Assembly: GCA_041567315.1 (NCBI GenBank) | Contig: JBFGCA010000002.1 | Span: forward strand, 36,463-100,462 | Length of the DNA stretch: 64,000 nucleotides | Origin: JBFGCA01 sp041567315 | GTDB lineage: Bacteria > Acidobacteriota > Thermoanaerobaculia > Multivoradales > JAHEKO01 | Direction of reading: 5' to 3' | Shown here: piece by piece, positions 18,154 to 29,519 of the stretch | How the letters are laid out: every line of letters starts with the position of its first letter | Numbering within the stretch: position 1 is the first letter of the stretch | The notes under the pieces: generated by a model | Seen by the model: the letters and a program-made list of their open reading frames with translations, nothing else | Databases searched by the model: none | Told to the model about the DNA's origin: nothing | Made by a program: the position numbers and the translations under genes

Positions 18154-19458
18154 TCAACCGGGCGCCGAGCGCACTTCGAGACCGGTCACCAGCAGCGACG
18201 GCGAGCCCACCATGCCGCCCACCGGCTCGAACCTGAGGTCCCGGGCCACCGCCTGGATCCCGCCCAGCAGGGCCTTGACCGAGCCGCAGAGCCAGGCCTC
18301 GCCGATCGGCCCCTGCGCCCTGCCCTGACGCAGCTCGAAGCCGCAGACCGGCACCGCCAGGCGGTCGCCCTGCGGGTCGACGAGGCCGCCCGCCCGGGTC
18401 TCGGCCAGATAGAACCCGCGGGCCACCGAGCCGACCAGCGAGGCCGCCGACACCGCCGGGTCGGGCTGCAGGTAGAGGTGGCTGGGCGCCAGCCGGGGCA
18501 CGTCCCGCCAGCCGTCGCGGCGGACGCAGCCCGAACTCCGGCCCGGGGCGCTGCGCTCGTGACGCCAGGCGACGAGCGGCTGGCGATAGACGCCGTCCTC
18601 GATCAGCAGCACCTCGCGGGTCGGCGTCCCCTCGCCGTCGACCGGAGCCTCCAGCACCCCACCCGGCAGCCGCCCGTCGTCGACCACGGTCAGCACCGGC
18701 GCCCCGATCCGGCCCCGGCGATCGCGCAGACCGGCGGCCAGCTCGGCGCCGTCCGGACCCACCAGCAGGGGCACGAGTCCCGCCAGCAGCCGCAGCGCCA
18801 CCGGCGGCGCGATCAGCAGCTCGCCGCGCTCGCGCTCAGGCGGCCGGCCCCGGGCCGGAAGCAACAGCCGGTTCGCCAGCCGGCGGGCGGCGGCCCGCGC
18901 CTCGAGCCGCCGCGCTTCGCCCTCGGCCAGCAGCAGGGTGGTCAGGGCAGCGGCCGGTGGCGGGCCGGCGGCCTCCAGGTAGAGGGCGGCAGCGCGGCCG
19001 CGATAGGCGGCCCGCACCCCCCGCGAGTTGCCGAGCGCTACCTCGCTGGTGCCCTCCTCGACGAACCCCGCCACCAGCCGCGCGCCGGGCGCCTCGCGGT
19101 CCAGCTCGGCGGCGATCGACTCGAGCAGCCGGAACGCCTCGCGCTCGGCCAGCAGCCCGTCCTCGAGCGCGGGCGCCTTCCAGGCCCCGGGCGACGCCGG
19201 CGGGGGTAGCCGCAGGCGCCCGCCGGCGGGCTCGGGCCACGGCCCCTCGGCGACCGGCCGGCCGCTGCCGGCGGCGTGGAAAGAGCCGCGCGGCGTCCCG
19301 GCGCGGACCGCCCAACCCTCCTCCTCGGCGACCGCGGTCGCGGCCCCGGCCGGTCCGATCTCGTAGCGCCGGCTGCGGCCGCGCTTGAGATAGACCTCGC
19401 TGGCCTCGAACCGCTGCCGGCCGAGGGCCTCGAGCAGCGTCTCCAGGAGCCCGGTCAA
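18154..19458 (-). CDS. tldE: TldE/PmbA-like protein
   Basis: A 434-residue partner of the TldD-like protein encoded just upstream. In Enterobacteria TldD and TldE form a heterodimeric protease that trims unfolded peptides such as microcin precursors; TldE lacks the active site, and no HExxH is seen here either. The Arg/Ala-rich body ends with a C-terminal GSVKALLGGIQAVARDLRFEP segment, close to the usual TldE ending. The start is TTG 19458, whose TTGA overlaps the tldD stop, so translation is coupled. Its stop lies 13 bases from that of the converging gene at 17598-18140. Confidence 0.75.
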   Translation of the reverse strand: MTGLLETLLEALGRQRFEASEVYLKRGRSRRYEIGPAGAATAVAEEEGWAVRAGTPRGSFHAAGSGRPVAEGPWPEPAGGRLRLPPPASPGAWKAPALEDGLLAEREAFRLLESIAAELDREAPGARLVAGFVEEGTSEVALGNSRGVRAAYRGRAAALYLEAAGPPPAAALTTLLLAEGEARRLEARAAARRLANRLLLPARGRPPERERGELLIAPPVALRLLAGLVPLLVGPDGAELAAGLRDRRGRIGAPVLTVVDDGRLPGGVLEAPVDGEGTPTREVLLIEDGVYRQPLVAWRHERSAPGRSSGCVRRDGWRDVPRLAPSHLYLQPDPAVSAASLVGSVARGFYLAETRAGGLVDPQGDRLAVPVCGFELRQGRAQGPIGEAWLCGSVKALLGGIQAVARDLRFEPVGGMVGSPSLLVTGLEVRSAPG

Positions 19459-20765
19459 CCGCTCACCGCGGGCAGCCCTTCGAGCAGCAGGGCCGGGGTG
19501 GAGGCCCACACCGGCAGCCGCGCGCCGGTCTTGGCGCACCAGCCCGCCCCCGCCGGCTCGGTGTCGCTGCCCACGGCGGCGATCGACGACAGCAGCTCGC
19601 CCACCGCGCCCTCGAGCCGGCATGCTCCGGTCCACTCGGCCGGCGCACCGCCGCGGATGACGCGGCCGAACGGCAGCTGCAGGACGCAGCGACCGGAGAG
19701 CGGATCGAGCCACCCGCGGCTGGCCTGCGGCAGCAGCAGACCGCCCTCGGCGCGAGCCAGCAGCTCGTCGAGCGACGCTTCGCCGGCGAGCAGCTCGAGG
19801 TGTGTGGAGCGCGGCCGCGGCGCTTGATGGCGGCTGCCGCGGCGGCCGGCGCCGGGCACCAGCTCACCGGAGGCCTGGGCGGCCACCAGGTCGGCGAGTG
19901 GCTCCTCCACCACGCCGTCCCGCAGCAGCCAGCGGCGTGCTACCGGGATCCCCTCGTCGTCGGCGGTGCGCCGCACGCCGGCCGGAGCACTCGCCGGGTC
20001 GTCCAGCAGCGCCACGCCGCTCGCCGCCAGCCGCAGTCCGCGGGCGGCGGCCGGACGGCCGCTGAGCGCCAGGGTATCGGCCTCCAGGGCATGGGCCACC
20101 TCATGGAGCAACACCGCAGCGGCGGCCGGGCCGAGGACCAGCAGCCGCGCCGGTGGCGGCGGCGGCGCCTCCCGGGCGCGGAAGGCGCCCACCAGGCCCT
20201 CCGCCAGCCGCTCGGCCGCCGCCTCGTCGAGCGCCGGCAGCAGACCTCCGAAGACGCCCCAGGGGGCCTCGGCGCGGTAGCTGAAGAACAGCTCCGACTG
20301 CGGCTCGGCGGTCAGCGTCGTGCCCACCACCTGCAGCCAGCGCCGGTGGCGACGCAGGGTCAGCCGCAGGGGAAAGGCGGCGTGGTGGGCGCGGATCCGG
20401 CGGCTCAGGCAGGCCGGCCAGGCCGCCAGCTCGGCGGTCTCCCAGGGCCAGGCCATGGGCTCCGGGTCGAGACGCGGCTCCGGCGGGGCCGCCGGCGGCA
20501 GGGCGCGGGCCACCTGCCGGAGGGCCGCTGCGAACGCCCGCGGCGCGATGCCGTCGCGGGAGGCGAGCCAGCTCTGCCCGCCGCGGACCAGCCGGACGGC
20601 CAGCCCCTCCTCCCGCCGCGCCAGCAGCCCCGGCTCCCGGCGCTCGCCGGCCAGCTCCACCTCCTCCAGACGCTCGAAGAAGGCGTCCGCCAGATCGCCC
20701 GAACGATCGGCCACCGCGGCGAGAGCGCGGGCCACGGCGCCCGTATCGAGTCCGGTGGCCAGCAC
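19455..20765 (-). CDS. tldD: TldD-like metalloprotease, variant active site
   Basis: A 436-residue protein of the TldD/PmbA family. The region LLHEVAHALEAD aligns with the usual zinc motif HE(A/S)xGHGLEGD, but one residue is missing. Here the spacing is H221-E222-V-A-H225 (HExxH) instead of HExxxH. Other family features are kept, including DDEGIPVARRWLLRDGVV and a glycine-rich end. The start is GTG 20765. A TATGCT hexamer ends six bases before it, so the transcript may be leaderless. It is the first gene of a two-gene unit with tldE. Activity with the shortened motif is unproven. Confidence 0.75.
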   Translation of the reverse strand: MLATGLDTGAVARALAAVADRSGDLADAFFERLEEVELAGERREPGLLARREEGLAVRLVRGGQSWLASRDGIAPRAFAAALRQVARALPPAAPPEPRLDPEPMAWPWETAELAAWPACLSRRIRAHHAAFPLRLTLRRHRRWLQVVGTTLTAEPQSELFFSYRAEAPWGVFGGLLPALDEAAAERLAEGLVGAFRAREAPPPPPARLLVLGPAAAAVLLHEVAHALEADTLALSGRPAAARGLRLAASGVALLDDPASAPAGVRRTADDEGIPVARRWLLRDGVVEEPLADLVAAQASGELVPGAGRRGSRHQAPRPRSTHLELLAGEASLDELLARAEGGLLLPQASRGWLDPLSGRCVLQLPFGRVIRGGAPAEWTGACRLEGAVGELLSSIAAVGSDTEPAGAGWCAKTGARLPVWASTPALLLEGLPAVSG

Positions 20766-20880
20766 CGGCCGAGCATAACGGCATGCACGGCGCACCCCGG
20801 CGGCGGACCGGCGGCGGCGCGACGGTAAGATACGCGCGCCCCGCCGGCCGCCGGTGCGGCCGGGTGCGCGCCCGCCAGCC

Positions 20881-22452
<1,572 letters not shown>

Positions 22453-22468
22453 CGGGCTACCAGCTCGC

Positions 22469-22495
22469 TTGACACTCGCAGCCGCCTCGTACAAG
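22469..22495 (+). promoter_or_regulatory. Candidate sigma-70 promoter of the H1-like gene
   Basis: A perfect TTGACA (22469-22474) is followed after 15 bases by TACAAG (22490-22495), four of six -10 matches. The spacing is short. It lies 17 bases after the carboxylase stop and about 42 bases before ATG 22538. Confidence 0.45.
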
Positions 22496-22537
22496 CTCCG
22501 CCGGGCACTGGTGGCGGAGACGGCGAGCGGAGATCTC

Positions 22538-23011
22538 ATGCGGGAAAAAGACAGAGAGCTGAGACGGCGGCGGCAGCGGCGCCGCAAGCGTCTCAAGCTG
22601 CGGCGGCGCGAGGAGCTGACCAAGATCAAGAGCGAGCGGCGGCAGCGGCGGGCGAAGGCGGCCGACGGGGCGGGCGAGCAGGCCACCGCCAAGAAGACCG
22701 CGGCGGCGGCCGAGGAGGCCAAGGCCGAGAAGACCACCGCCAAGAAGGCCGCGGCCAAGAAAACCGCCGCCAAGAAAACCGCCAAGAAGGCGCCCGCCAA
22801 GAAGGCCGCGACCAAGAAGCCCGCCGCCAAGAAGACTGCCGCCAAGAAAACCGCCGCCAAGAAAACCGCCGCCAAGAAAACCGCCGCCAAGAAAACCGCC
22901 GCCAAGAAAACCGCCGCCAAGAAAACCGCCAAGAAGACTGCCGCCAAGAAGACCGCCGCCAAGAAGGCCGCGGCCGAGAAGTCCGCCGAGACCGGGACCG
23001 CCAGCGAATAG
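22538..23011 (+). CDS. Histone H1-like Lys/Ala-repeat protein
   Basis: A 157-residue, extremely basic protein. The first 45 residues are a charged Arg/Lys helix with nearly every other residue basic. The rest is made of AAKKT-type pentapeptides, as in the C-terminal tails of eukaryotic H1, chlamydial HctB and related bacterial proteins that bind DNA non-specifically. ATG 22538 has GGAG five bases upstream. The in-frame TTG at 22469 is part of a -35 box and is not a start. Six perfect 15-bp repeats encode the middle of the tail. A related tail occurs on another protein at 61976-62659. A nucleoid role is inferred from composition only. Confidence 0.85.
   Translation: MREKDRELRRRRQRRRKRLKLRRREELTKIKSERRQRRAKAADGAGEQATAKKTAAAAEEAKAEKTTAKKAAAKKTAAKKTAKKAPAKKAATKKPAAKKTAAKKTAAKKTAAKKTAAKKTAAKKTAAKKTAKKTAAKKTAAKKAAAEKSAETGTASE
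22841..22930 (+). repeat. Six perfect 15-bp tandem repeats inside the H1-like gene
   Basis: The unit GCCAAGAAAACCGCC (Ala-Lys-Lys-Thr-Ala) occurs six times without a single change at 22841-22930. Degenerate copies flank it from about 22738 to 22980. The identical codons suggest recent expansion by slippage or unequal recombination. Copy number may differ between strains. Confidence 0.95.
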
Positions 23012-23086
23012 CGGACCCCCAGCGCCACCGGCGGTGACGCCCGGATCTCCCGAGATCCTGCGATCCTCGCCCCGGGGCACCCTCCG

Positions 23087-24321
<1,235 letters not shown>

Positions 24322-24340
<19 letters not shown>

Positions 24341-25704
24341 GCCGGCCCGGCGATCGCCGGCTGGGCCTCCGGTTGCCACCCCCCGCTGGCCCGCAGCGGC
24401 GCGGCCGCCGGCGGCGGCACTCCGAAGCGCCGGCGTAGCAGGGTCCTCACCTCGCCCACCAGATAGATCGAGCCGCACACCACCAGCAGCTCCGGCTCCT
24501 CGGCCAGCGCCACCGACAGCGCCTCCTCGACCCGTTCCACCACCGCGGTGGGCACCGACGCCGGAGCCTGGGCGCGCAGCGCCGCCGCCGGCACCGCCCG
24601 GTCGCTGTCCGGACGGGTGAGCACCAGCCGCCGGGCACCGCGGGCCAGCGGCGGCAGGATCGCTCCCACCTCCTTGTCGCTCAGCGCCCCGAAGAGCAGC
24701 GTGTAGCGCGGCGCGTGACGCTCCAGGAAGCGGCACAGACAGCGCGCCCCGTCGGGGTTGTGGGCGGCGTCCAGCAGACAGCGGCGGCCGCCCGGAAGCG
24801 CCACCGGCTCGAGGCGACCCGGCCAGCCGGCCGCCGCCACCCCGGCTTCGATCGCCGCCCGGGTCAGACGCGGCCACCCCGCCCCGGAGAGGGTCTCGGC
24901 GGCGAGGACGGCCAGGGAAAGGTTGCCGATCTGGTGCTCGCCTCCCAGACCGAGCCCCAGCCGGTAGACCGACGACGGCGTCCGCAGGGTCACCTCCTGG
25001 CCGTGCCAGCCGTGGTCCCGGCGCCCCCGGAGCCGCACCAGACCGCGCGCCAGCCGCAGCTCGGCGCCGATCTCGGCGGCGGCCTCCTGGAGCGCCCGGC
25101 GGGCGGCCGGGCGGCCGGTCCAGGCGAAGGCGGGCCGCCCGGCGCGCAGGATGCCGGCCTTCTCGCGGGCGATGGCGGCCAGGGTGTCACCGAGATAGCT
25201 GCGGTGCTCGAGCCCGATCTCGGTGATCAGCGATACGGCCGGCTGGCTGAGGTTGGTGGCGTCGAGCCGCCCCCCCATCCCCACCTCGAGCACCGCCAGC
25301 TCGACCCGCTGGCGGGCGAAGTGGCTGAAGGCGGCGGCGGTCAGCGCCTCGAAGTAGGTCGGCAGGTGCCCAAGGGCGCCCTTCGCCGACGGCACCACCT
25401 CGGCCAGCAGCTCGCCCAGCTCGCTGCCCGGGATCGCCCGCCCGTCGATCCGGATCCTCTCCTCGACCGCCTCGAGGTGGGGCGAGGTGTAGAGCCCGGT
25501 CCGGTAGCCGGCCGCGCTGCCGATCGCCGCCAGGATGGCGGCCGTCGAGCCCTTGCCGTTGGTGCCCCCGACCAGCACCACCGGCAGCCCGGCGTGGGGG
25601 TCGCCCAGGGTGGCCAGCACCCGTCGGGTGCTGTCCAGGCCCAGCCTGACGCCGAACCGCGCCAGCCGGCCCAGGAGCTGGCTGGCCTGCGGGGGAAGGG
25701 TCAC
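24322..25704 (-). CDS. folC: Bifunctional folylpolyglutamate / dihydrofolate synthase
   Basis: A 460-residue Mur-ligase-fold enzyme that adds glutamate to folates. The P-loop GGTNGKGST (about 46-54) and the downstream VGMGGRLDATN block are the FolC signatures. DAAHNPDGARCL marks the Mur C-terminal domain. GTG 25704 is the start, 25 bases after the accD stop, so the two form an accD-folC unit, a frequent bacterial arrangement. The last residues run past the usual FolC end and overlap glyA on the opposite strand. Confidence 0.95.
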
Positions 25705-25729
25705 CGCGGGGAAGCCGGCACCGGGGCGC

Positions 25730-26608
25730 TCAGGACCCGGCCGGGGCCTTGCGTGCCGGCGCGCGGGCGAGGTGCCGGAGGGCGCGGGCCAGGGTCTCCT
25801 TGAGCTCGGTCCGCGGCACCACCAGGTCGAGGAACCCGTGAGCGAGCAGGAACTCGCTGCGCTGGAAGCCCTCGGGCAGGCTCTCGCCGATGGTCTGCTC
25901 GATCACCCGCGGCCCGGCGAAGCCGATCAGCGCGCCCGGCTCGGCGATGTTGAGGTCCCCGAGCATGGCGAACGAAGCCGTGACCCCGCCGGTGGTGGGA
26001 TCGGTGAGCACCGAGAGGAACGGCAGCCGGGCGCGTCGCAGGCGCTCGAGGGCGGCGCTGATCTTGGCCATCTGCATCAGCGACAGCGCCCCCTCCTGCA
26101 TGCGGGCGCCGCCCGAGGCGGCCACCGTCACCAGCGGCCGGCGGCGCTTGAGCGCCTCCTCGGCGGCGCGGGTGATCTTCTCGCCCACCACCGAACCCAT
26201 CGACCCGCCCATGAACCGGTACTCCATCGCCGCCAGCACCACCGGGATCCCGTCGAGGCCGCCGGTCACCACCGCCACCGCCTCGGGCTCGCCGGCCCGC
26301 TGGCGGTTGGCACGCAGCCGCTCGCGGTAGGACTGGGTGTCCTTGAAGCCCAGCGGGTCGAGCGGCCGCAGCCCGGCGAACAGCTCGCGCGGCGACTCGT
26401 CGTCGAGCAGCAGCGCGATCCGCTCGCGGGCGCCGATCCGGAAGTGATGCCCGCACTTGGGGCAGATCCTGAGGTTCCGCGTCAGCTCCTTCGCGTAGAC
26501 GATCTCCCGGCAGCCGTCGCACTTGACCCACAGCCCCTGGGGCATGCGCTGCCGCGAGCGCGCCGGCGGGGTCTGCTTGGGTTTCTTGACGCGCTTGAAC
26601 CAGGCCAT
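25730..26608 (-). CDS. accD: Acetyl-CoA carboxylase carboxyltransferase subunit beta
   Basis: A 292-residue beta subunit of the acetyl-CoA carboxylase carboxyltransferase, the first step of fatty acid synthesis. The N-terminal zinc ribbon has C30/C33 and C49/C52 (CDGC and CPKC). The crotonase-fold core has ASGGARMQEG and PTTGGVTASFA. The start ATG 26608 begins MAWFKR, as in other AccD proteins. A sigma-70-type promoter lies about 90 bases upstream. folC follows; accA is not in the window. Confidence 0.97.
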   Translation of the reverse strand: MAWFKRVKKPKQTPPARSRQRMPQGLWVKCDGCREIVYAKELTRNLRICPKCGHHFRIGARERIALLLDDESPRELFAGLRPLDPLGFKDTQSYRERLRANRQRAGEPEAVAVVTGGLDGIPVVLAAMEYRFMGGSMGSVVGEKITRAAEEALKRRRPLVTVAASGGARMQEGALSLMQMAKISAALERLRRARLPFLSVLTDPTTGGVTASFAMLGDLNIAEPGALIGFAGPRVIEQTIGESLPEGFQRSEFLLAHGFLDLVVPRTELKETLARALRHLARAPARKAPAGS

Positions 26609-26697
26609 CGAAAGGCCCTCGCGGGGCCCCTTGCGCGAGCCTTCCGTTGGCTGCGGGTGCCCCGCGGGCCGCTCGGCAGGGTGGAGAACAGCCCTTG

Positions 26698-26726
26698 TTT
26701 CTAGCACTCCCGTCGACGACAGTCAA
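26698..26726 (-). promoter_or_regulatory. Sigma-70-type promoter of accD-folC
   Basis: On the minus strand TTGACT (26721-26726) is followed after exactly 17 bases by TAGAAA (26698-26703). It leaves a leader of about 80 bases before accD. Confidence 0.6.
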
Positions 26727-26868
26727 TCCGGAAGTTGTTGCGCGACAGCGAGTTAGAGAGGCGCCGGGCAACCCTCCCTGGCGGCGGCCGCGGACTGACA
26801 CTAGACTAGCCGTAGGCCGTTCCCCCGGCCCGCGCGGGACGAGCGGTCCGCCAGAGAGGGATTGCACC

Positions 26869-27615
26869 ATGGCAGGTCACAGCAAGTGGGCGCAGATCAA
26901 GCGCAAGAAAGCCGTCACCGACGCCCGGCGCGGACAGCGCTGGACGAAGATCCTCAAGGAGATCACCGTTGCTGCCCGGCTGGGGGGCGGTGACGCCGAC
27001 GGCAACCCGCGGCTGCGGGCCGCGGTCCAGGAGGCCAAGGCCGCCAACGTGCCCAACGACAACATCGAGCGCGCCATCAAACGGGGCACCGGTCAGCTCG
27101 AGGGCGTCGAGTACGAGGAGGCGGTCTACGAGGGCTACGGTCCGGGGGGCGTCGCCATCCTGGTGGCCACCGTCACCGACAACAAGAACCGCACCGTCTC
27201 CGAGCTCCGGCACCTGTTCTCCAGGGCCGGCGGCAACCTGGGCGAGAGCGGCTGCGTCGCCTGGATGTTCGAGAAGCGCGGCTACTTCGCCTTCGAGCGC
27301 GGCGTCATGGCCGAGGAGAAGTTCATGGAGCTGGCGCTCGAGGTGGGGGCCGCCGACCTGTCGATCGACGACGAGACCTACGAGCTCTACACCCAGCCCG
27401 AGGACTACGCTTCCGTCCGCGACGAGCTGGAGCGGCGCGAGCTGCCGGTGGAGGGCGAGCTGGCCATGCTGCCGCAGAGCTACGTCGAGGTCGAGGAGGA
27501 GCGGGTGCCGCCGCTGCTGCGGCTGATGGAGGCGCTCGAGGAGCACGACGACGTCCAGCACGTGTGGGCCAACTTCGACCTCGACTCGGAGGTGGTGGCG
27601 GCACGCTCCGCCTAG
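26869..27615 (+). CDS. yebC: YebC/PmpR-family protein
   Basis: A 248-residue YebC family protein, starting with the signature MAGHSKWAQIKRKKAVTDARRG and containing NVPNDNIERAIKRGTG and YEGYGPGGVAILVA. Members act as transcription regulators; more recent work on some members shows they help ribosomes pass polyproline stretches. A purine-rich AGAGAGGG precedes ATG 26869 by nine bases. ruvC follows 36 bases later, a pairing seen in many genomes. Confidence 0.96.
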   Translation: MAGHSKWAQIKRKKAVTDARRGQRWTKILKEITVAARLGGGDADGNPRLRAAVQEAKAANVPNDNIERAIKRGTGQLEGVEYEEAVYEGYGPGGVAILVATVTDNKNRTVSELRHLFSRAGGNLGESGCVAWMFEKRGYFAFERGVMAEEKFMELALEVGAADLSIDDETYELYTQPEDYASVRDELERRELPVEGELAMLPQSYVEVEEERVPPLLRLMEALEEHDDVQHVWANFDLDSEVVAARSA

Positions 27616-27651
27616 GGGCCCACGACGGGCTCCCGACCCGCGACCGGTCAC

Positions 27652-28152
27652 GTGCGGATCCTGGGCATCGACCCCGGCAGCCGGCACACCGGCTACGGCG
27701 TGGTCGAGCTGCACGGCGACGAGCTCGAACCCCTCGACTGGGGGCGGCTGTCCTGCCCGCCTCGCGAGCCGGTGCCGCAGCGGCTCGCCCGGCTGGCGGC
27801 CGGCCTAGAGGAGCTACTCGGCCGCTGGCAGCCCGACGCCGCGGTCCTGGAGACACCGTTCCACGGCTTGAACGCCCGGTCTCTGGTGGTCCTGGCCCAG
27901 GCCCGCGGCGCGCTGCTGGCGGTGCTGGCCGGCCGCCGGGTGCCGATCCACGAGTACAGCCCGGCCGAGGTCAAGAGCGCCGTCACCGGCCACGGCAGGG
28001 CCGACAAGCGGCAGATGGCGCGCATGGTCGGGCTCCAGCTGGCTCTTCCCGAGGAGGCGGGAGAGGACGCCGCCGACGCCCTCGCCCTGGCCCTGTGCTT
28101 CGCGCGGCGGCGGCGCCTCGACCGGCTGGCCGGGACCTCCCGGGCGCGTTGA
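27652..28152 (+). CDS. ruvC: Holliday junction resolvase RuvC
   Basis: A 166-residue RNase H-fold endonuclease that cuts Holliday junctions. All four catalytic acids are visible: D7 (GIDPGSR), E67 (LETPFHG), D139 and D142 (EDAADALA). The start is GTG 27652. RuvA and RuvB genes are not next to it in this window. The last 20 residues are Arg-rich. Confidence 0.96.
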   Translation: MRILGIDPGSRHTGYGVVELHGDELEPLDWGRLSCPPREPVPQRLARLAAGLEELLGRWQPDAAVLETPFHGLNARSLVVLAQARGALLAVLAGRRVPIHEYSPAEVKSAVTGHGRADKRQMARMVGLQLALPEEAGEDAADALALALCFARRRRLDRLAGTSRAR

Positions 28153-28208
28153 GGGCCGCCCCGCCCGCGCCTTGAGGGCACGGGGAGCTCTGTGCTAGCA
28201 TCGCCGCC

Positions 28209-28237
28209 TTGTCTTCGCTTCAAGTGAAGGCTAGACT
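28209..28237 (+). promoter_or_regulatory. Candidate sigma-70 promoter of the exbB-tonB operon
   Basis: TTGTCT (28209-28214), a 17-base spacer, then TAGACT (28232-28237), each with four of six consensus matches. It gives a leader of about 120 bases before the GTG at 28367. That leader is G+C-rich with short inverted repeats but no recognised riboswitch. Confidence 0.5.
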
Positions 28238-28366
28238 GTGCTAGCTCGTAGGGAGCGCTTCCCGTTACCCGAAATCGAAAACCGCGCGGGCCCCAGGCCC
28301 GTCAACCCGGGGGCGGGAACCTCAGCCCTGCTCTTCGGGTCTAATCTCACGTAGAGGAGGAAGAAC

Positions 28367-29056
28367 GTGCAATTCGGCGGAACTTTCATGGAGATCTTCC
28401 GGGAGGGAGGCCCGGTCATGTGGCCCCTCTTGCTCTTCTCGATCCTCGGCCTGGTGTTCATCATCGAGCGCTCCATCGCCCTGCGCAGGGCCAAGATCAA
28501 CGTCAACGAGTTCCTCGCCAAGATCCGCAAGTCGCTGATCGTCAACCGCTCGATCCGCGACGCCATCAAGGTCTGCGAGGACTACCGCGGACCGGTGCCG
28601 TCGATCCTCAAGGCCGGCCTGCTCAAGTACGGCCAGCCCAAGGAGGACGTCGAGAAGACCATCGAGAACGCCGCCCTCTTCGAGATGGGCCGGCTGGAGC
28701 GCAACCTGGTGTGGCTGGCGTCGATCGCCAACGTGGCACCGCTGCTCGGCTTCTTCGGCACCGTGGCGGGGATGATCAAGTCGTTCGACGCGCTGGCCGA
28801 GGCCGGTCTATCCAACCCCGGGCTGGTGGCGGCCGGTATCTCCGAGGCGCTGATCACTACGGCCACCGGTCTGGCGGTGGCGATCCCAGTGCAGTTGGCC
28901 TACAACTTCTTCATGAGCCGGATCAACAAGTTCGTCCGCGACATCGAGACCTCGACCAACATGCTGCTCGAGACCTTCGGCGAGATGCAGCGCAGCGGCA
29001 TCGCGCCGGAGCCCCCGGCGGCGCCGGGAAGCGGCAAGGCAGCGGCGGCCGGCTAG
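28367..29056 (+). CDS. exbB: MotA/TolQ/ExbB proton channel protein
   Basis: A 229-residue inner-membrane protein of the ExbB/TolQ family with three membrane helices (about 17-35, 115-140 and 160-182) and the family glycine/proline pattern LGFFGTVAGMIKSF and GISEALITTATGLAVAIPVQLAYN. With ExbD it forms the proton channel that powers TonB. GTG 28367 has AGGAGG at six bases, a strong site. The gene leads an exbB-exbD-exbD-tonB operon. Confidence 0.93.
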   Translation: MQFGGTFMEIFREGGPVMWPLLLFSILGLVFIIERSIALRRAKINVNEFLAKIRKSLIVNRSIRDAIKVCEDYRGPVPSILKAGLLKYGQPKEDVEKTIENAALFEMGRLERNLVWLASIANVAPLLGFFGTVAGMIKSFDALAEAGLSNPGLVAAGISEALITTATGLAVAIPVQLAYNFFMSRINKFVRDIETSTNMLLETFGEMQRSGIAPEPPAAPGSGKAAAAG

Positions 29057-29074
29057 TCCGGAGGGAGGCGACCG

Positions 29075-29515
29075 ATGAGGCTCCACGTTCGCTCGACGCA
29101 GAACCAGGGGATCCCGACCGCCTCGATGGCGGACATCGCCTTCCTGCTGATCATCTTCTTCATGGTGACGATCAACTTCGAGGTCGACAAGACCCAGGTG
29201 CGGCTGCCGAAGACGGCAATCCGTCTCGAGATCCCCAAGAAGGCAGCCTACATCTCGATCACCGAGGCCGGACAGATCCGGGTCTCGAGCGGCGAGGAGA
29301 TCAGCGTGCCGGTGCCCGGTCCGGAGGACGTGCTGTCCTTCGCCGCCGGGGTGGTGGCCTCTGATCCCTACAAGCCGTTCGTGCTCAAGGCCGATCGCAC
29401 GGTCCCCTACCGCTACGTCGACCGGGTGATCGACGCGCTCAAACAGGCCAAGGCCGAGGTCATCTACCTGCTCTCGGAGCAGGAGACGATCGAGGCCCAG
29501 GCGGCCGGAGGTTAG
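29075..29515 (+). CDS. exbD: ExbD/TolR-family protein, copy 1
   Basis: A 146-residue protein with a short cytoplasmic N-terminus, one membrane helix (about 18-37) carrying the proton-accepting D20 in MADIAFLLIIFFMVT, and a small periplasmic domain. It partners with ExbB. The next gene, four bases after its stop, encodes a second ExbD with a near-identical N-terminal block (IPTASMADIAFLLII), so this is a tandem duplication that has diverged in the periplasmic part. Confidence 0.92.
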   Translation: MRLHVRSTQNQGIPTASMADIAFLLIIFFMVTINFEVDKTQVRLPKTAIRLEIPKKAAYISITEAGQIRVSSGEEISVPVPGPEDVLSFAAGVVASDPYKPFVLKADRTVPYRYVDRVIDALKQAKAEVIYLLSEQETIEAQAAGG

Positions 29516-29519
29516 CCCC

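Noticed and set aside
22469..22537. TTG at 22469 as the start of the H1-like gene
   Set aside because: This TTG is the first half of a perfect TTGACA -35 box; ATG 22538 has its own ribosome site.
22738..22980. CRISPR-like array
   Set aside because: The 15-bp units are contiguous, without spacers, and encode AAKKT in frame.
26699..26868. A riboswitch or RNA between accD and yebC
   Set aside because: Only a minus-strand promoter and ordinary leader sequence are visible; no conserved RNA motif was recognised.
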